DNA from: Falsiroseomonas sp.
GTDB taxonomy: Bacteria; Pseudomonadota; Alphaproteobacteria; Acetobacterales; Acetobacteraceae
Assembly (NCBI RefSeq): GCF_030695085.1
Contig: NZ_JAUYTS010000047.1
Coordinates: 1 to 64,000, forward strand
DNA length: 64,000 nt
Direction of reading: 5' to 3'
The translations under genes and the position numbers were made by a program. Positions 42,966 through 52,180 of the stretch are shown here, piece by piece (the first letter of the stretch is position 1; each line of letters starts with the position of its first letter). The notes under the pieces are model-generated. The model saw only the letters and a list, made by a program, of their open reading frames with translations. It had not been told where the DNA came from and made no database searches.

Positions 42966-43994
42966 ATGCGGCCGGTCACGTCCTGCGCTAAAGCCCCGGC
43001 GATGCTGTCCCCCCTGCACGCTGCCCTGTTCTGCGTCGGCGCGTTGCTGGCCGCGCCCGGCCCGGCGGCGGGCGAGACCCTGCTGCACGCGCCAGGGCCG
43101 CAGGGCCGGCTGGAGGGCGCCTTCACCCCAGGCGCACCGGATGGCCCAGTGGGTGGTCCGGTGGATGGTCCGGTGGATCGTCCGGTGCTGCTGCTGGTCC
43201 CCGGCTCCGGCCCCACGGACCGCGATGGCAATGGCCTGCCCGGCCTGCGCCCTGGCACCTATCGCCTGCTGGCGGAGGGGCTGGCGGCGCGCGGCATCGC
43301 CACGCTGCGAATCGACAAGCGCGGCCTGCATGGCAGCCACGCCGCCGTGCGGGATGCCGAGGCGGTGACCATCGAGGATTACGCCGCCGATCTCGGCACC
43401 TGGGTCGCCACGCTGCGGCAGGAAACCGGGGCGCGCTGCATCTGGCTGGCAGGGCACAGCGAGGGCGGGCTGGTGGTGCTGCTGGCCGCGCAGACCGTGC
43501 CGGATCTGTGCGGCCTGGTGCTGATTGCGACGCCTGGGCGCCCGCTGGGCGCGCTGCTGCGCGAACAGCTCCACGCCGCCCTGCCGGAAGGCCCGCTGCG
43601 CGCGGAAGCCATGGCGATCATCGCGCGGCTGGAGGCCGGGCAGGGGCTGCCGGAGACCATCAGCCCGGGGCTCCGTCCGCTGTTCCGGCCGCAGATCGCG
43701 GGCTTCCTGGCCAGCGTGTTCGCGCTGGACCCGGCCCGGCTGGCGGCCGGCGCCCGCCTGCCCATGCTGGTCCTGCAAGGTCTGCGGGACCTCCAGGTGG
43801 GGCGCGCCGATGCCGAGGCGCTGGCCGGCGCCAACCCGGCGGCGCGGCTGGTGCTGCTGCCGGAGGCCAACCATGTGCTGAAGGCCGTGACCGACCGCGC
43901 CGACAACCTCGCCGCCTATGGCGACCCGGACCGCCCGCTGGCGCCGGGCGTGGTCGAGGCCATCGCCGGTTTTCTCGCGGCGCCACCGGGGTGA
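42966..43994 (+). CDS. exported alpha/beta hydrolase
   Basis: 342 residues. The ATG at 42966 has AAGGA six bases upstream and gives a basic N-region before the hydrophobic core (MLSPLHAALFCVGALLAAPG). Oxyanion/early motif LLLVPGSGPTDRDGNG, RIDKRGLHGS, nucleophile in WLAGHSEGGLVVLLA, and His in LLPEANHVLKAV. Before the domain lie four 12-bp repeats (43144-43191) coding GPVDGPVD-like residues. Its stop overlaps the hdaA GTG, tying the two together. Substrate unknown. Confidence 0.85.
   Translation: MRPVTSCAKAPAMLSPLHAALFCVGALLAAPGPAAGETLLHAPGPQGRLEGAFTPGAPDGPVGGPVDGPVDRPVLLLVPGSGPTDRDGNGLPGLRPGTYRLLAEGLAARGIATLRIDKRGLHGSHAAVRDAEAVTIEDYAADLGTWVATLRQETGARCIWLAGHSEGGLVVLLAAQTVPDLCGLVLIATPGRPLGALLREQLHAALPEGPLRAEAMAIIARLEAGQGLPETISPGLRPLFRPQIAGFLASVFALDPARLAAGARLPMLVLQGLRDLQVGRADAEALAGANPAARLVLLPEANHVLKAVTDRADNLAAYGDPDRPLAPGVVEAIAGFLAAPPG
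43144..43191. repeat. four 12-bp in-frame tandem repeats
   Basis: GGCCCAGTGGGT, GGTCCGGTGGAT, GGTCCGGTGGAT and CGTCCGGTGCTG; the middle two are identical. They lengthen the linker after the signal peptide of the hydrolase. Confidence 0.85.
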
Positions 43995-44662
43995 GCGGCC
44001 AATTGCCGCTGCCGCTGCCGGAGGTTGCCTCCTCCGCCGCCTCCGACCTGATCCCGGATGCCAGCAATGCGGAGGCGCTGGCCTGGCTGGAGGCGCCGGA
44101 GAACTGGCCGCTGCGCCGCCTGGCCCTGCATGGGCCGGAGGGGGTGGGCAAGTCGCACATGCTGCACGCCGCGGCGGCGGAGCGTGGCTGGCGGCTTCTG
44201 GAAGGGCCGGGCCTGACCATGGATGCGGCGCTGGCCGATGTGGCGGGCACCGCGCTGGACCGCGCCGATGCGGCACCGGAACAGGCGCTGTTCCACCTGA
44301 TCAACCATGCGGCGGAGGCCGGCGCGCCGCTGCTGCTGGCCGCCCGCGCCCCGCCCGCGCGCTGGGGCACCATCCTGCCGGACCTCGCCAGCCGGCTGCG
44401 CGCCACCCAGGCGGTGGGCCTGCAGACCCCCTCCGAATCCCTGCTGGCGGCGCTGCTGGCCAAGCATCTGGCGGACCGGCAATTGCGGGTGGAACCGGGC
44501 GTGCAGGCCTTCCTGCTGTCGCGCCTGCCGCGCCATGCGGCCGCCATCGCTCGCGCCGTGGCGGCGCTCGATGCGGCGGCACTCGCCGGGGCCACGCCGA
44601 TCACCCGGCCGCTGGCACGCCAGGTGCTGGCGCTGGATGACCGTTCCGAGACGTCCGCGTAA
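43991..44662 (+). CDS. hdaA: DnaA-related replication regulator HdaA
   Basis: HdaA binds the sliding clamp and promotes DnaA-ATP hydrolysis to prevent re-initiation. 223 residues from the GTG at 43991. The first residues hold the clamp-binding motif QLPLPL (4-9). Then a DnaA-like AAA+ core with Walker A GPEGVGKS (48-55) and a sensor-2-like arginine region, but no DnaA DNA-binding domain, as expected. Its start overlaps the upstream hydrolase stop (GTGA); 43 bases separate it from ppk1. Confidence 0.88.
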   Translation: MSGQLPLPLPEVASSAASDLIPDASNAEALAWLEAPENWPLRRLALHGPEGVGKSHMLHAAAAERGWRLLEGPGLTMDAALADVAGTALDRADAAPEQALFHLINHAAEAGAPLLLAARAPPARWGTILPDLASRLRATQAVGLQTPSESLLAALLAKHLADRQLRVEPGVQAFLLSRLPRHAAAIARAVAALDAAALAGATPITRPLARQVLALDDRSETSA

Positions 44663-44705
44663 TCAGCCTCCCCCAGTGACCGGCCGCTGGGCTAGTCTCA
44701 CCGGC

Positions 44706-46931
44706 ATGGACACGATGCCGACGCCCGCAGGCCCGACTGCGACCCACCCCGCCACGCCCAAGCCCGGCGCGCCAATCGGTGCCGTGCGGCCGCCGGCGAT
44801 TGCGGCGGACAGCCCGGCGCGCTTCATCAACCGCGAATTATCCTGGCTCGCCTTCAACACCCGGGTGCTGGAGGAAGCCGCCAATCCGCGCCACCCGCTG
44901 CTGGAACGGCTGCGCTTCGTGGCCATCTCCGCCTCCAACCTCGATGAATTCTACTCCGTCCGCGTCGCCGGGCTGATCGGCCAGGACCGCGCCGGCATCT
45001 CCACGCCCTCCCCCGATGGGCTGACCCCGGCGCAGCAGCTTTCCGCCGTGAACGCCGCCGCGCAGTCCCTGATCGAGGGCCAGCAGGAGGCCTGGCGCGA
45101 ACTGCGCGGGCTGCTCCATGCCGCCGGCGTCTCCGTCTGCAAACCTTCCGAGCTGACGGAGGCGGATCGCGCCTGGCTGGAGGGCTGGTTCATGGACCGC
45201 GTCTTCGCGGTGCTGACGCCGCTCGCCGTGGACCCTGCGCACCCCTTCCCCTTCATCGCCAACCTGGCGCTGTGCATGGTGCTGAAGCTGGTGCGGGAGG
45301 AGGATGGCGGCACCATGCGCGCCCTGCTGCCGCTGCCGCCGCAGATCGAGCGCTTCATCCGCCTGCCGCCGGAGCCGGACTCCAAGCGCATCCGCTTCGT
45401 GATGCTGGAGGATCTGATCGTCCTGTTCCTCCGCCGCCTGTTCCCCGGCTTCATCGCCGCCGAGCATGGCCTGTTCCGCCTGATCCGCGACACCGATGTG
45501 GAGTTCGAGGAGGAGGCGGAGGACCTCGTCCGTTCCTACGAAACCGCGCTGAAGCGCCGCCGCCGCGGCCAGGCCATCCTGTTGTCCGTGGACAGCCGCA
45601 TGGCCGCCGACATGGTGCAGCTGGTGGCGGAGGAGATGGAATCGGACCGCGCCGGGCTGGTGAAGGTGGACGGGCTGCTCGGCATCGCCGACATCAAGCA
45701 ACTGATCGTCGATGACCGGCCGGACCTGCTGTTCACCCCCTACACGCCGCGCTTCCCCGAACGCATCCTGGATTTCGGCGGCGACTGCTTCGCGGCCATC
45801 GCGGCGAAGGACATCGTCGTCCACCACCCCTACGAATCCTTCGACGTGGTGGTGCAGTTCCTGCGCCAGGCCGCGCGCGACCCCAATGTGGTTGCCATCA
45901 AGCAGACGCTGTACCGCACATCCCGCGACAGCCCGATCGCCCGCGCGCTGATCGAGGCGGCGGAGGCCGGCAAATCCGTCACCGGCATCGTCGAGATCAA
46001 GGCCCGCTTCGATGAGGAGCGCAACATCGCGCTGGCCCGCGAATTGGAAGCCGCCGGCGTGCAGGTGGTGTTCGGCTTCGTCGAGCTGAAAACCCACGCC
46101 AAGGTGTCCCTGGTGGTGCGCCGCGAGCGCGAGATTCTCCGCAGCTACGCCCATTTCGGCACCGGCAACTACCACCCGATCACCGCGCGCATCTACACCG
46201 ACCTGTCCTTCTTCACCGCAGACCCGGCGCTGACGCGGGATGCCGCGAAGCTGTTCAACTACATGACCGGTTATGCCCGCCCGGAGACCATGGAAGGCCT
46301 GGCCTTCGCCCCGCTCACCATCCGCCCGGCCCTGCTCGGCCTGATCGAGCGCGAGATCGCCTTCGCGGGGGAAGGCAAGCCCGCAGGCATCTGGCTGAAG
46401 TTGAACTCGCTGGTCGATGAACAGGTGATCGACGCGCTGTACCGCGCCAGCCAGGCCGGCGTGAAGGTTGAGTGCGTCGTCCGCGGCATCTGCTGCCTGC
46501 GCCCCGGCGTGCCGGGCCTGTCTGAGAATATCCGCGTCAAATCCATCGTCGGCCGCTTCCTGGAACACAGCCGCGTCTATGTCTTCGGCAATGGCCACCG
46601 CCTGCCATCCCGCCGCGCCCGCGTCTTCATCAGCAGCGCGGATTTGATGGCCCGCAACATGGACTGGCGGGTGGAGACGATGGTGCCGATCGAGAATCCC
46701 ACCGTGCACACCCAGATCCTGGACCAGGTGATGGTGGTGAACATGCAGGATTCGATGCAGTCCTGGCAGTTGCGCGCCGACGGCACCTATCGCCGCGTGC
46801 CGCCCGGGCCGAAGCCGGTTTCCGCGCATGAGTATTTCATGACCAACCCCTCCCTCTCGGGCCGCGGCAGCGCCCTGCAACGCCCGGCAGGCCCCGTGCG
46901 CCGCCGCCAGGACCGCGTGTTGCAGGACTGA
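44706..46931 (+). CDS. ppk1: polyphosphate kinase 1
   Basis: Builds polyphosphate from ATP. 741 residues: Pro-rich head, then [19 protein letters not shown], the N and head domains, and the two phospholipase-D-like catalytic domains with [20 protein letters not shown] and [20 protein letters not shown]-terminal [20 protein letters not shown] is conserved in the family. Followed by ppx on the same strand after 100 bases. Confidence 0.96.
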   Translation: MDTMPTPAGPTATHPATPKPGAPIGAVRPPAIAADSPARFINRELSWLAFNTRVLEEAANPRHPLLERLRFVAISASNLDEFYSVRVAGLIGQDRAGISTPSPDGLTPAQQLSAVNAAAQSLIEGQQEAWRELRGLLHAAGVSVCKPSELTEADRAWLEGWFMDRVFAVLTPLAVDPAHPFPFIANLALCMVLKLVREEDGGTMRALLPLPPQIERFIRLPPEPDSKRIRFVMLEDLIVLFLRRLFPGFIAAEHGLFRLIRDTDVEFEEEAEDLVRSYETALKRRRRGQAILLSVDSRMAADMVQLVAEEMESDRAGLVKVDGLLGIADIKQLIVDDRPDLLFTPYTPRFPERILDFGGDCFAAIAAKDIVVHHPYESFDVVVQFLRQAARDPNVVAIKQTLYRTSRDSPIARALIEAAEAGKSVTGIVEIKARFDEERNIALARELEAAGVQVVFGFVELKTHAKVSLVVRREREILRSYAHFGTGNYHPITARIYTDLSFFTADPALTRDAAKLFNYMTGYARPETMEGLAFAPLTIRPALLGLIEREIAFAGEGKPAGIWLKLNSLVDEQVIDALYRASQAGVKVECVVRGICCLRPGVPGLSENIRVKSIVGRFLEHSRVYVFGNGHRLPSRRARVFISSADLMARNMDWRVETMVPIENPTVHTQILDQVMVVNMQDSMQSWQLRADGTYRRVPPGPKPVSAHEYFMTNPSLSGRGSALQRPAGPVRRRQDRVLQD

Positions 46932-47031
46932 CCAGCGGGGCGGCGTGCGACCGGGCGGCTGCGTGAGGCGTTGACGCGCCGCCCGGTTTTCGCCACGCAC
47001 CACCAATCCCGTCTGGACGCTGCACTGCACC

Positions 47032-48531
47032 ATGACCCGTAACCGTATCGACGGCCCGCCGCCCCGCCTGGCGGTGGTGGACCTCGGCTCCAACTCCGTC
47101 CGCCTGGTGGTGTTCGAGGGGCTGTCCCGAAATCCGCTGACCATCTTCAACGAGAAGGCGGTGCTCGGCCTCGGCCGCGGCCTGCAGAATACCGGCCTGC
47201 TGAACGAGGAGGCGATCGGCCCGGCCCTGACCGTAATGGGCCGCTACGCCGCCGTGGCCCGCGCCATGGGCGCCGAGACGATGGAAGTGGTGGCCACCGC
47301 CGCGGCGCGCGATGCCGGCAACGGCCCGCAATTCATCCAGGCCCTGCGGGACCGCCTGCCCGACCTGCAGGTGCGGATCCTGACCGGGGAGGAGGAGGCC
47401 AATCTCTCCGCCGATGGCGTGCTGCTCGGCTTCCCCGAGGCGGATGGCATCCTGGGCGACATTGGCGGCGGATCGCTGGAGGTGGTGGACCTCGACCAGG
47501 GCCGCGTCACCAACGCCGCCAGCCTGCCGGTCGGCGCCATCCGCCTGGCGGACCGCGCCGGCGGCGATATCGCCAAGGCCCGCGGCCTGGTGGAAGCGGA
47601 CCTCGCCCGCGTGCCCTGGCTGAAGCGCGGGGAGGGGCGGGATCTGTACCTGGTGGGCGGCGCCTGGCGCGCTTTGGCGCGGATGCACATCGCCCAGACC
47701 AGCTACCCGCTCTCCATCGTCCACCACTACGTGCTGCGGCGGGAGGAAGCGCGGGACCTGGCCGGCGTGGTCGCCAAGGCGGACCGCAAGATGCTGGCCA
47801 GCATGCCCGGCGCACCCGCCAAGCGCCTGGGCGACATGCCCTTTGCCGCCGTGGTGCTGCGCCGCCTGCTGCGCGCCACCGGGGCGAGCCGCGTGGTCTT
47901 CTCCGCCAACGGGCTGCGGGAGGGCTGGTATTCGCGGCTGCTGCCCGATGCCGTGCGGCAGGAAGACCCGATGCTGGCCGCCGGCCACGACCTGGCGCAG
48001 CGCTGGGGCCGCGACCCCGACCTGCCCCCGGCGCTGTTCGCCTGGACCGAGGCGCTGTTCGAGGCGGATACGCCGGATGAGGCGGTGCTGCGCGAGGCGA
48101 GCTGCTGGATCGCCGATATCGGCAGCCACGACCACCCGGACTACCGCGCCGAACAGGCCTTTTTTCGAGTCCTGCGCCAGCCCGGCGTCGGCCTGGACCA
48201 CCATCAGCGCGCCTTTTTGGCGATGGTCGTGGCGCTGCGCTACGAGGCCGACGCCACCGCCCCCTTCCTGGCCACCGCAAGGCTGCTGCTGGACCCGGCC
48301 GCGGTGAAGCGCGCGGAAACCCTCGGCGCCGCGCTGCGCCTGGCCTTCACCCTGTCCGGCGGCACCCCCGTTCTGCTGGCCGGCACAGCACTGCGGCGGC
48401 GCGGCGAGGAGTTGGTGCTGCGGCTGGTGGAGGGGAGCGGCGTGTTCGCAGGGGAGAGCGTGCAGCGGCGGCTGGATGCGCTGGCGGGGGCGCTGGGGCT
48501 GGTGGCGAGTGTGGAGGTGGCGGCGATTTGA
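47032..48531 (+). CDS. ppx: exopolyphosphatase / Ppx-GppA phosphatase
   Basis: 499-residue ASKHA-fold phosphatase. Phosphate-1 loop VVDLGSNSVRLVVFEG, EVVATAAARDAGNGPQFI, the GEEEANLSADGVLLG segment and phosphate-2 loop GDIGGGSLEVVDL are all present, with a C-terminal HD-like helical domain. Degrades polyphosphate made by the upstream Ppk1; pppGpp hydrolysis is a possible second activity. Confidence 0.93.
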   Translation: MTRNRIDGPPPRLAVVDLGSNSVRLVVFEGLSRNPLTIFNEKAVLGLGRGLQNTGLLNEEAIGPALTVMGRYAAVARAMGAETMEVVATAAARDAGNGPQFIQALRDRLPDLQVRILTGEEEANLSADGVLLGFPEADGILGDIGGGSLEVVDLDQGRVTNAASLPVGAIRLADRAGGDIAKARGLVEADLARVPWLKRGEGRDLYLVGGAWRALARMHIAQTSYPLSIVHHYVLRREEARDLAGVVAKADRKMLASMPGAPAKRLGDMPFAAVVLRRLLRATGASRVVFSANGLREGWYSRLLPDAVRQEDPMLAAGHDLAQRWGRDPDLPPALFAWTEALFEADTPDEAVLREASCWIADIGSHDHPDYRAEQAFFRVLRQPGVGLDHHQRAFLAMVVALRYEADATAPFLATARLLLDPAAVKRAETLGAALRLAFTLSGGTPVLLAGTALRRRGEELVLRLVEGSGVFAGESVQRRLDALAGALGLVASVEVAAI

Positions 48532-48624
48532 GGGTTGGTTTCCGGATCAGGGCCGAATGGCTGCGATAGGCGGAAACCCGACCTTTGAGGTTTGCCAAGG
48601 CGCGAGGGCCTGTCCGTCCGGCGG

Positions 48625-50088
48625 TCACTCCCCGCGCGGCGTTATGATCAGGTCGAGCTCCCGGACGCGGTACGGCGGAGTTAAAAGGTAGACGTAGTCA
48701 CCAGCCTGGAATTTGCCGGCCACCGCAGCCGTCGTCACATGCCCGTCACGCACGACCAGCACCGCCTCCGTCCACTCCGGCAGGGTACGGCTTCCGAGAA
48801 GAAGGGGGCTGTCCTTGCTCAAGGGATAGCCGACCAACTCGCGCTCGAGCTGGCCGGGCAAATCGAGCTCCACGCGGCGGGGGCGGAGTATCATGCCCTG
48901 CAACCCGATCCGCAAACGCCGCGCGAGCGGGGCGATGGTCCAGCCCTGCACGACCAGGGAGGCAAGGACCACGAAGAAGCCGACGTTGAAGTAGAGCTGC
49001 GCGTTCGGCAGCCCGGCGAGCACCGGCAGTGAAGCCAGGAAGATGCCCACCGCGCCGCGTAGCCCGACCCAGGCGATGAAGGCGACCGCCCGGGGCGGGA
49101 AGCCGAAGGGCAGCAGGCACAGCCACACCGCGAGCGGCCGGGCGACGAACATCAGGAAGGCCGCGATCGCAAGCCCGGGCACCGCAAAGTTCACCAGGTC
49201 GCTCGGCGTGGCGAGCAGGCCGAGCAAGACGAACATCGCGATCTGGCAGAACCAGGTGCCCGCGGCCATGACGGCCGTGACCGTTGGGAAGGCGCGGATC
49301 GGCGTGTTCCCGACCACCAGCCCGGCCAGATAGACCGCGAGGAAGCCGCTGCCGCCAAGCACAGCCGCGCCGCCGAAGGCGGTGACCGCGCCGGCGGCGA
49401 CCAGCAAGGGATGCAGGCCGCTCGGCAGGGTCACCCGGTTCAGCACCCGGACTATCGCCCAGCCGCCCAGCAACCCAGCCCCGGCGCCGACGACGCCCTG
49501 TTGCACAAGGGTGAGGAGGATGCCCCAGCCAGGTGCGTCCGCGCCGGACAAGATGATCTCCACGAGCGCGATGGTGAGGAACACCGCCATCGGGTCGTTG
49601 GTGCCGGACTCGATCTCGAGCGTCGATCCGACGCGTCGCTGCAGCAGCAGTCCGCCCGTGCCGAGCAGGAAGAACACCGCCGCGGCGTCGGTCGAGGAGA
49701 CGGTGGCGCCGAGCAGCAACGCCTCCGTCCAGCCGAGGCCTAGAAACCACTTGGCGAAGACGGCAGTGAGAGCAGTCGTGAGCACGACGCCGACCGTCGC
49801 CAGCATCACCGCCGGTGCCCATGCACCGTGAAACCGAGATCGCCTCGTGTGCAGTCCACCCTCGAAGAGGATGAGCGCGAGGGCGAGGGAGCCGACGAGA
49901 TAGGTGGCCGCGTAGTTGTCGAAGGCGATGCCGCCCGGCCCATCCACGCCGGCGAGCATGCCGACGACAAGGAAGACCAGCAGCAAGGGTGCGCCGAAGC
50001 GATTCGCGACGAGGCCTGAGAATACGCCGGCCAGGACCAGGGCAGCCCCAAGCAGCAGGAGGAGGTTGATGGCGCCGACGCTTTCCAT
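48625..50088 (-). CDS. CPA1-type Na+ or K+/H+ antiporter with RCK-C domain
   Basis: 487 residues: about twelve helices, with STDAAAVFFLLG and the ion-site ESGTNDPMAVFLTIAL, as in NhaP2 (CvrA) antiporters. After residue about 390 comes a cytosolic TrkA-C-like domain (GYPLSKDSPLLLGSRTLPEW ... GDYVYLLTPP). Last gene of a coupled Xre-peptide-antiporter run. Codon choice (more gtt, agg, cgg and ctc) looks less biased than in neighbours, hinting at transfer. Confidence 0.9.
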   Translation of the reverse strand: MESVGAINLLLLLGAALVLAGVFSGLVANRFGAPLLLVFLVVGMLAGVDGPGGIAFDNYAATYLVGSLALALILFEGGLHTRRSRFHGAWAPAVMLATVGVVLTTALTAVFAKWFLGLGWTEALLLGATVSSTDAAAVFFLLGTGGLLLQRRVGSTLEIESGTNDPMAVFLTIALVEIILSGADAPGWGILLTLVQQGVVGAGAGLLGGWAIVRVLNRVTLPSGLHPLLVAAGAVTAFGGAAVLGGSGFLAVYLAGLVVGNTPIRAFPTVTAVMAAGTWFCQIAMFVLLGLLATPSDLVNFAVPGLAIAAFLMFVARPLAVWLCLLPFGFPPRAVAFIAWVGLRGAVGIFLASLPVLAGLPNAQLYFNVGFFVVLASLVVQGWTIAPLARRLRIGLQGMILRPRRVELDLPGQLERELVGYPLSKDSPLLLGSRTLPEWTEAVLVVRDGHVTTAAVAGKFQAGDYVYLLTPPYRVRELDLIITPRGE

Positions 50089-50097
50089 CGCCGAGGC

Positions 50098-50259
50098 CTA
50101 ACTCTCGTCGCCGCTGCCGGGAGAGGCGAGCAGGATCTCGCCGCCGACGGCGGGCATGGCGACCAGAATGACGCCGGCCGCAATCGCGCCGCCCTGCACC
50201 GAGACGAGGCTGCGCATTGCCAGCCCTGCCTCGCCCCAGAACCATCGCGCCTCCCTCAC
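50098..50259 (-). CDS. 53-residue membrane peptide between Xre and antiporter genes
   Basis: GTG at 50259 overlaps the Xre stop as GTGA and the frame runs to TAG at 50100-50098, nine bases before the antiporter ATG. The product begins MREARWFWGEAGLAMRSL, has one hydrophobic segment (GAIAAGVILVAMPAVGGEIL) and ends ASPGSGDES. An internal ATG at 50217 would give 39 residues. No family recognised. Tight coupling on both sides argues it is translated and works with the antiporter, perhaps as a small regulatory subunit. Confidence 0.6.
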   Translation of the reverse strand: MREARWFWGEAGLAMRSLVSVQGGAIAAGVILVAMPAVGGEILLASPGSGDES

Positions 50260-50555
50260 CGGGCGTCCCCTGCGTCGTCTTGCCCCTGGGAGCCGGATGG
50301 GCGCGCGTCCGACCCCACGGCCGGCGAGGCCAGGCGGACGCCGGGGCCTCCTCCTCCCTCAGCGTCGAGGAACGCCACCCCGCCCACCTCGAGAGCAGCA
50401 CGGATCTCGGCTGCGGAGGACTTCCGGAGCTCGTGGTGGCCGGCCTCGAAGCCACGCACGGTGCCGCGGCTGACGCCCGCACGGTCGGCGAGTTCGTCCT
50501 GGGTCCAGTCAAGAAGGCCGCGGGCGGCGCGGCACTGCGCCGGAGCGAGGGGCAT
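50256..50555 (-). CDS. Xre/HipB-type transcriptional regulator
   Basis: 99 residues. Helix-turn-helix of the HTH_3/Cro-C1 type: CRAARGLLDWTQDELADRAG, VSRGTVRGFEAGHHELRKSS, then IRAALEVGGVAFLDAEG, followed by a low-complexity Gly/Ser/Asp tail. No ribosome site is seen close to the ATG, so translation may be leaderless. A perfect palindrome lies 16 bases upstream. Confidence 0.85.
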   Translation of the reverse strand: MPLAPAQCRAARGLLDWTQDELADRAGVSRGTVRGFEAGHHELRKSSAAEIRAALEVGGVAFLDAEGGGGPGVRLASPAVGSDARPSGSQGQDDAGDAR

Positions 50556-50570
50556 GGATTGGCGATAATG

Positions 50571-50590
50571 AAATTGATCAATTTGGTCAA
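50571..50590 (-). promoter_or_regulatory. Xre operator candidate
   Basis: AAATTGATCAATTT (50571-50584) is a perfect 14-bp palindrome directly followed by GGTCAA, forming TTGATCAA/TTGGTCAA half-sites. On the minus strand TTGACC at 50590-50585 could be a -35 element. The AT-rich island stands out strongly in this GC-rich DNA. Confidence 0.6.
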
Positions 50591-50785
50591 CTCAAGAATC
50601 ATGCGCTTGGCAGGAGGAACGCCGGCCATCCGAAGCCTGATCGAGCACTGAAGCAGCCGCCCCGCAGATGAGGCGCTGTTGAGCCGGCGGGCCTGCTTCC
50701 GTCGCGCAGAGTCTGCTTCAAGTAGAGAGCCGCCGCGACTCCGAGAGCGAAGCAGGGCGTCAGAACCCCTTGCGAGTCGCTAAAA

Positions 50786-50797
50786 TTCCTATAGGAA
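50786..50797. promoter_or_regulatory. AT-rich perfect palindrome ahead of the transposase-domain gene
   Basis: TTCCTATAGGAA, 12 bp, perfect, 35 bases before the ATG at 50832, in a run of A/T-rich bases. The rest of the 276-base gap back to the Xre start shows no gene I can support. Could be a regulator site or the vestige of a mobile-element end. Confidence 0.4.
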
Positions 50798-50831
50798 GAT
50801 TTCCCGATAAATCCCCGCCGGGAGCGCCCCC

Positions 50832-51452
50832 ATGAAGCTCCACTTCCCCCTCCGCCCGACCACCCCGCACCCCTGGTTTCCCCTGACGGACCGCGAATGG
50901 GCGGCGCTGTGCGACTACCTCCCAACCGGCCGCGGCAGACCGCCCAGGGACCGGCGGAAAATCTGGAATGCCATTTTTTGGGTGGCCTGTAGCGAGGACC
51001 CCTGGACCGCTCTGCCCAGATCCGTTTGCGACCACGGCACCGCCCACAGCGCCCTGATCTACCAGGCGCGCGCCGGCACGCTGGACAGGCTGCTGCTCGC
51101 CGTCTCCCGCCACCCCTTCTCCCGGCCGGATATGGAGAGCCTGGAATGGCGCATCTGCCGCGCCTTCCGCCGCGCCGCGCGGCAGCTCAGCCCCTATAGC
51201 CTGCTGCTGGCGCGGAACCTCGGCATGGAATCTGCGCTGCCCTGCCCGGCGGACCAGCTTCCACAGCCGCCGGTGCCGCAGCCGGGCAGGCCGGAGGTGG
51301 CCTTCGATGCGCGCCACATGCCGCGCCTGCAAACCCGCATGCTGCGCGGCCTGCCGCCCAAGCCGGTCGCCACGCCATCCCTGCCGCCGCTGGTGGACAA
51401 GGCCCCCCGCCGCCCCCGCCACTTGGTGCTGCGCGCCGTCCGCCGCGTGTAG
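50832..51452 (+). CDS. transposase N-terminal-domain protein without a catalytic half
   Basis: 206 residues. Residues about 17-90 (PLTDREWAALCDYLPTGRGR, PPRDRRKIWNAIFWVACSED, PWTALPRSVCDHG, RAGTLDRLL) resemble the DUF4096 DNA-binding domain at the start of IS5-group transposases. The DDE catalytic domain that should follow is absent. Instead the protein goes on with a basic helix (ICRAFRRAARQLSPYSLLLA) and a Pro/Arg-rich tail. No inverted repeats of an IS were found around it. Either a domesticated DNA-binding protein or a remnant. Confidence 0.7.
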   Translation: MKLHFPLRPTTPHPWFPLTDREWAALCDYLPTGRGRPPRDRRKIWNAIFWVACSEDPWTALPRSVCDHGTAHSALIYQARAGTLDRLLLAVSRHPFSRPDMESLEWRICRAFRRAARQLSPYSLLLARNLGMESALPCPADQLPQPPVPQPGRPEVAFDARHMPRLQTRMLRGLPPKPVATPSLPPLVDKAPRRPRHLVLRAVRRV

Positions 51453-51471
51453 GCCCCAAAGTCGAAAAGCC

Positions 51472-51529
51472 CTCGCCCCAGTGGGGCGAGCCCCAGCGGG
51501 GAGAGGGTTGGGTGAGGGGAGACCCAACC
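51472..51529. terminator. two hairpins between convergent genes
   Basis: CTCGCCCC-AGT-GGGGCGAG (51472-51490) and GGTTGGGT-8 nt-ACCCAACC (51506-51529) lie between the stops at 51452 and 51541. AAAA just before the first stem gives a T-run on the minus strand. Bidirectional termination is likely. Confidence 0.65.
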
Positions 51530-51540
51530 TCCCCAGGAAA

Positions 51541-52107
51541 TCAGCTCGGGTTGAACGGCGTAATCTTCGTCCCGTTCACCGCCAGCGCCGCCATCAGCCC
51601 CTGCTGGTTGAAGCTGATCGCATAGACCGGCTCGGTCAGGGTCGTGCTGGTCATGTTGGCCTGCAGCCCGCGGTCGAGCGCCACCACGGATGGGCCGGTG
51701 CCAATCTCCCAGCCATCCGCGGCCTGCAGCGCCCGCAGCGCCTCATCCGTCATGAAGAACATGGCCAGCCCCGCCACCTGGGCGCCCGCCTGGAAGCCGA
51801 AGCTGGCGCCCACGATGCGGTAGAAGCCCTGGCGTTCGGTGCCGCGATACAGGATGCCCTCGCCATACTGGCCACCGACGATCAGCCCGCCGCTGACGAT
51901 GCGCGGGAAGATCAGCACGGCCTGGGCGCGTTCGAACAGCACCGCAGTGTTGGGCTGGGCGCGCAGCCGGGCCATGGCGGCGCTGGTCTCGGCCTGGATT
52001 TCCGCCCGCGAGGCGGCATGGGATGGGCGCGGCAGGGTGGACAGCAGGCTGCCACCGGTCAGGCTCAGCAGGGCGTGGCGGCTCAGGGTGCGGCGATCGA
52101 TCGGCAT
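51541..52107 (-). CDS. SYLF/YSC84-type lipid-binding exported protein
   Basis: 188 residues with a Tat-compatible signal (MPIDRRTLSRHALLSLTGGS) ending around SHAA. The SYLF domain is clear: AVLIFPRIVSGGLIVGGQYG, EGILYRGTERQGFYRIVGAS, FGFQAGAQVAGLAMFFMT and the C-terminal GLMAALAVNGTKITPFNP. The family binds membranes or phospholipids; bacterial roles are poorly defined. Confidence 0.87.
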   Translation of the reverse strand: MPIDRRTLSRHALLSLTGGSLLSTLPRPSHAASRAEIQAETSAAMARLRAQPNTAVLFERAQAVLIFPRIVSGGLIVGGQYGEGILYRGTERQGFYRIVGASFGFQAGAQVAGLAMFFMTDEALRALQAADGWEIGTGPSVVALDRGLQANMTSTTLTEPVYAISFNQQGLMAALAVNGTKITPFNPS

Positions 52108-52180
52108 GATGTTGGCTCCGGCTTCAGATGCCGGGAGAAACGTCGCCGACCCGATCCGGTTGCAGCGGTGGCGCGGATAT

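Noticed and set aside
50569-50651. 27-codon plus-strand frame MKLINLVNSRIM... starting in the Xre operator
   Set aside because: No ribosome site, and it overlaps the likely promoter/operator.
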